A stretch of 7,753 nucleotides of DNA, taken from NCBI GenBank assembly GCA_018714665.1, contig DVNA01000167.1, positions 1 through 7,753 of the forward strand, given 5' to 3'. Of this stretch, positions 5,049 to 7,753 are shown piece by piece (position 1 is the first letter of the stretch; the number at the start of each line of letters is the position of its first letter). The notes under the pieces were generated by a model. That model was not told where the DNA came from and made no database searches. It was given only the letters and a program-made list of their open reading frames with translations. A program made the position numbers and the translations under genes. Source of the stretch: Candidatus Gallibacteroides avistercoris. GTDB lineage: Bacteria; Bacteroidota; Bacteroidia; Bacteroidales; CHK158-818.

Positions 5049-7753
5049 TTATCCGTTCTGTTTGGCCGTAGTACATTCGTCAACCAGAAAGACAATATTT
5101 ACGTACTCTATGCCCGCGTGTGTACTCAACCCTATTTCGCAGGTACGGCTGTTGGAGTATCCCTCGGTAGCCTTCTCTCTTTTGATCCGTTCTCTCAAAC
5201 GCCGTAACGCGTATGCGTTTACCTCCGGATTCATAAAGCCTTTGTCTCCCGCAAACCCGCAACAGTTCACCTCTTCGGGACAAACCACTTTCGAGGCACA
5301 GCGTGCAGCTACCCGTACAAGGGTCTCTTCCAACCCCATCTTTTTGGTCGAGCAGGTAGCGTGTACAGCCACCGTCGCCTGTTTGGGATGAAAATCCAGC
5401 TTGTCGCACAAAAATGTATCGATAAACTCTACCGGCTCGTACAAGGTTAAGTTCGGCATGGTATGGCGCATCCGGTACAGACAGGGGCTTTGGTCGCACA
5501 AAATGGGATATAGTCCGTTTTGGCTGGCCTTTATCAGAGCCTTTTCCAACTCTTTGGCCTTTTGGTCAGCCATCTCGTTCAATCCTTTGCTCTCCCAGAT
5601 AGTACCGCAACAGAGGTTCTCCATCTGTTCGGGGAAAATCACTTCGTATCCGGCTTTCTGCAACAGGTGTATCGTTGTCTCTACGCCGTTTTGGGGGCGT
5701 TTGCTGATAACAGCATTCCCCATGGCCTGGTTGATACAGCTGGGGAAGTAAACGACTTTCAGAGCACTCTTTTTACCTCCTTCGATACCTGGTGTTATGC
5801 GGAACGGCTTGGGGAAATAGGGCGTCCACAAAGGCGTTTTACCACCCGAGAGCCGGCGTAGCAGGCGGCTTCCCCCGGCCAGAAGAGCTTTTCCCGTACA
5901 ACGGTAGGCGATATATAAAATGTGTAACCCGTTACGGACGAGATTCTTGGCCGATGCAAAAGAGTTGCCTGCCTGTTGCAGGATGCTGCGGGTAAGCGGT
6001 GCAGAGGCCAAATGCTCGGCCCGGAGGGCGTGCGTGATCTCGGCCACGTTTATCTTCATGGGGCATCCCAATGAGCACAATCCGTCGCCGGCACAGGTAA
6101 CCTCTCCGTTGTAGCGGTATGATTTTTCGAGCTCTTTTACGATGGCCGGATCGGGGTTGGCGGCGATCTCCCGGCGCAGGACAATACGCTGACGCGAGGA
6201 GAGCGTCAGTCCGTTGCTCATGCAGTTCGGTTCGCAGAATCCACATTCAATGCATTTATCGGCCTCGTTGTTCAATACCGGAATCTGTTTGAAATTTTTG
6301 ACATGGCACTGAGGGTCGTCGTTGAAAATGACGCCGGGGTTCAGCAGGTTGTCGGGGTCGAATAACGCTTTTACCTCCTGCATCAGTTTAAACGCTTTCT
6401 CTCCCCATTCGTATTGAACGTAGGGAGCCATGTTGCGGCCCGTCCCGTGTTCTGCTTTGAGCGACCCGTCGTATTTTCCTACAACCAGTTCGGCCACATC
6501 GTTCATCAGATGTTCGTATCGTTTTACCTCATCCTCCCGGTCGAAACGCTGGTTGAGAATGAAATGATAATTGCCGTCGAGCGCATGGCCGTAGATGGCG
6601 CCGTCGGTATAGTGATATTGCTTGATCAGGTTTTGCAAGTCGATGGTTGCCTCCGGAAGCCGTTCCAACGGAAAAGCGACATCCTCTATCAAACAGGTGG
6701 TTCCCTTTTCGCGCATACCTCCTACCGAGGGGAATATACCCGAACGGATGTTCCAGTACTGTATCTGTTCTCGCTTGTCTGTGGTGAAGCATGGAGGGAG
6801 AATAAACGAAAACGCATCCAAAGCAGGCATTATCTGGTTAATCTGTCTTTTCAATGTATCCGGATCAGCGGCCCGCGTTTCCATCAGTACGGCCGTAACC
6901 GTATCCGACTGCAACCGGTTTTGTATTTCATCCGGAAGCAGCTCTGCTACGGCCCTCAACGAGGTTTCGTCGAACAGTTCGGCACATTGTACCGGCAAGG
7001 TCTTCAACTTTTGCACCAAACGGCAGGCGTCGGTAATGCAGGGACAATACAACAGGGCCGTAGCCTTGTATGGAAGTTCTGTCTCTGTTTTCAGGGTAGC
7101 TTCCGACAAAAAGGCAAGCGTCCCTTCCGATCCTACCAACAGGTGGGTGATGATGTCGAACGGGTCGTCGTGTTCGACAAAGGGTAAAATATTCAGGCCC
7201 ACCACATTCTTGATGCTGTATTTTTGTTTGATGCGGTGGTAGAGGCGGGTATCTTTCCGTACCCTATCCCGCAGCTCTTCAATCTTTTCGATGAATCCCG
7301 GTCGCAGGTTCCGGAACTGCCGGCGCGACTCCTCGTTTCCTGTGTCCAGGATCATTCCGTTTGAAAAAACGATACGGGCCGAGACGATTACTTTATCGCT
7401 GTTTGCCGTCGTACTGCAACTCATACCCGAAGCGTTGTTGACGATAATGCCGGCTACCGATGCCGATTTGATGGATGCCGGGTCGGGCGAGAACTTTTTT
7501 CCGTATGGACGTAACAGCTGGTTGATCCGTTCGCCCAGGATGGCCGGTTGTACCACAATCGTGTCAGCCTTTTCGTCTGTCCGGAATCCGTTCCAGTCTT
7601 TGGAAAGCTGTATCAGGATGGAATGGGTAATCGATTGTCCCGACAGGCTTGTCCCCGAAGCCCGGAATGTTACGGGCAGTTGTAGCCGACTGGCCAGTTT
7701 CAGTGCCTCGGAAACCTCCTTTTCGCTCTGGACGTACAAAACTACCTGTGGAA
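5049..7753 (-). CDS. FAD-linked oxidase fused to Fe-S and CCG domains, D-lactate/2-hydroxyacid dehydrogenase-like (5' end outside window)
   Basis: The frame is open to the right edge. The first apparent start at 7739 is an internal TTG preceded by in-frame P-Q-V-V, so perhaps 40-60 N-terminal residues are missing. Numbered from that codon, 896 residues are visible. The FAD-binding PCMH domain (to about 215) has RASGTSLSGQS (26-36) and NNASGMSC (101-108). The FAD-oxidase C-terminal domain (about 220-472) includes GHALDGNYHF (384-393) and KAEHGTGRNMAP (428-439). Next comes a ferredoxin-like pair: C496-C499-C502-C506, then C549-x5-C555-x3-C559. Two CCG domains follow, with C668 and C710-C711, then C796 and C826-C827, ending in SNSRTCEIG (862-870). 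This order is that of the YdiJ/D-lactate dehydrogenase FAD/Fe-S group, which oxidises D-2-hydroxyacids and passes electrons through Fe-S clusters to the respiratory chain. D-lactate is the likeliest substrate but glycolate or 2-hydroxyglutarate cannot be excluded. The stop TAA lies 64 bp from the convergent hydrolase gene, with no clear terminator between. Confidence 0.9.
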   Translation of the reverse strand, partial: PQVVLYVQSEKEVSEALKLASRLQLPVTFRASGTSLSGQSITHSILIQLSKDWNGFRTDEKADTIVVQPAILGERINQLLRPYGKKFSPDPASIKSASVAGIIVNNASGMSCSTTANSDKVIVSARIVFSNGMILDTGNEESRRQFRNLRPGFIEKIEELRDRVRKDTRLYHRIKQKYSIKNVVGLNILPFVEHDDPFDIITHLLVGSEGTLAFLSEATLKTETELPYKATALLYCPCITDACRLVQKLKTLPVQCAELFDETSLRAVAELLPDEIQNRLQSDTVTAVLMETRAADPDTLKRQINQIMPALDAFSFILPPCFTTDKREQIQYWNIRSGIFPSVGGMREKGTTCLIEDVAFPLERLPEATIDLQNLIKQYHYTDGAIYGHALDGNYHFILNQRFDREDEVKRYEHLMNDVAELVVGKYDGSLKAEHGTGRNMAPYVQYEWGEKAFKLMQEVKALFDPDNLLNPGVIFNDDPQCHVKNFKQIPVLNNEADKCIECGFCEPNCMSNGLTLSSRQRIVLRREIAANPDPAIVKELEKSYRYNGEVTCAGDGLCSLGCPMKINVAEITHALRAEHLASAPLTRSILQQAGNSFASAKNLVRNGLHILYIAYRCTGKALLAGGSRLLRRLSGGKTPLWTPYFPKPFRITPGIEGGKKSALKVVYFPSCINQAMGNAVISKRPQNGVETTIHLLQKAGYEVIFPEQMENLCCGTIWESKGLNEMADQKAKELEKALIKASQNGLYPILCDQSPCLYRMRHTMPNLTLYEPVEFIDTFLCDKLDFHPKQATVAVHATCSTKKMGLEETLVRVAARCASKVVCPEEVNCCGFAGDKGFMNPEVNAYALRRLRERIKREKATEGYSNSRTCEIGLSTHAGIEYVNIVFLVDECTTAKQNG

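Noticed and set aside
6414..7187. 257-codon open frame on the + strand, antisense to the dehydrogenase
   Set aside because: It lies wholly within a clearly recognised gene, its translation shows no family resemblance, and it is explained by codon use of the opposite strand.

Overview
The window looks like chromosomal DNA from a member of the Bacteroidales (gut-type Bacteroidota). The support is indirect but consistent: start codons lack clear Shine-Dalgarno sequences, three intergenic sites match the Bacteroidota -7 promoter consensus TAnnTTTG, and the protein set (GH88 hydrolase, NhaD antiporter, DUF2582-type winged helix, GH71/99-like secreted hydrolase, fused FAD/Fe-S dehydrogenase) is typical of that group. 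No RNA gene, mobile element or CRISPR array was seen.

Layout from left to right. The + strand opens with the 3' third of a GH88 unsaturated glucuronyl hydrolase (2-439). It converges on a minus-strand block, and a 20-bp perfect hairpin (452-496) separates the two and can terminate both directions. The minus block, read in transcription order, is nhaD (2901-1567), a stand-alone B3/B4-domain protein (1517-837) and a small winged-helix protein (722-519). The first two are 49 bp apart with no promoter seen between them, so they are probably co-transcribed. The third has its own candidate promoter.

A 268-bp divergent intergenic region (2902-3169) separates nhaD from a secreted GH71/99-like hydrolase with a C-terminal CBM9-like domain (3170-4984, + strand). 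The region carries one -7 element for each direction, a 9-bp perfect inverted repeat placed over both promoters, and a roughly 120-nt nhaD leader that can fold into several hairpins. The hydrolase converges on the last gene, a large FAD-linked oxidase with ferredoxin-like and CCG domains (5049 to beyond 7753, minus strand), resembling D-lactate/2-hydroxyacid dehydrogenases. Its N-terminus lies outside the window.

The genes do not form one obvious pathway. Two carbohydrate-active enzymes flank a cation-homeostasis operon, and a respiratory-type hydroxyacid dehydrogenase follows. No SusC/SusD pair is in view, so membership in a polysaccharide utilisation locus cannot be judged. By eye the sequence from about 3240 onward is more GC-rich than the first 3.2 kb. 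The points most worth following up are the nhaD leader and divergent operator, the unusual active site and Cys-rich insert of the GH71/99-like enzyme, and the orphan B3/B4 protein. None of them amounts to a demonstrated new system.
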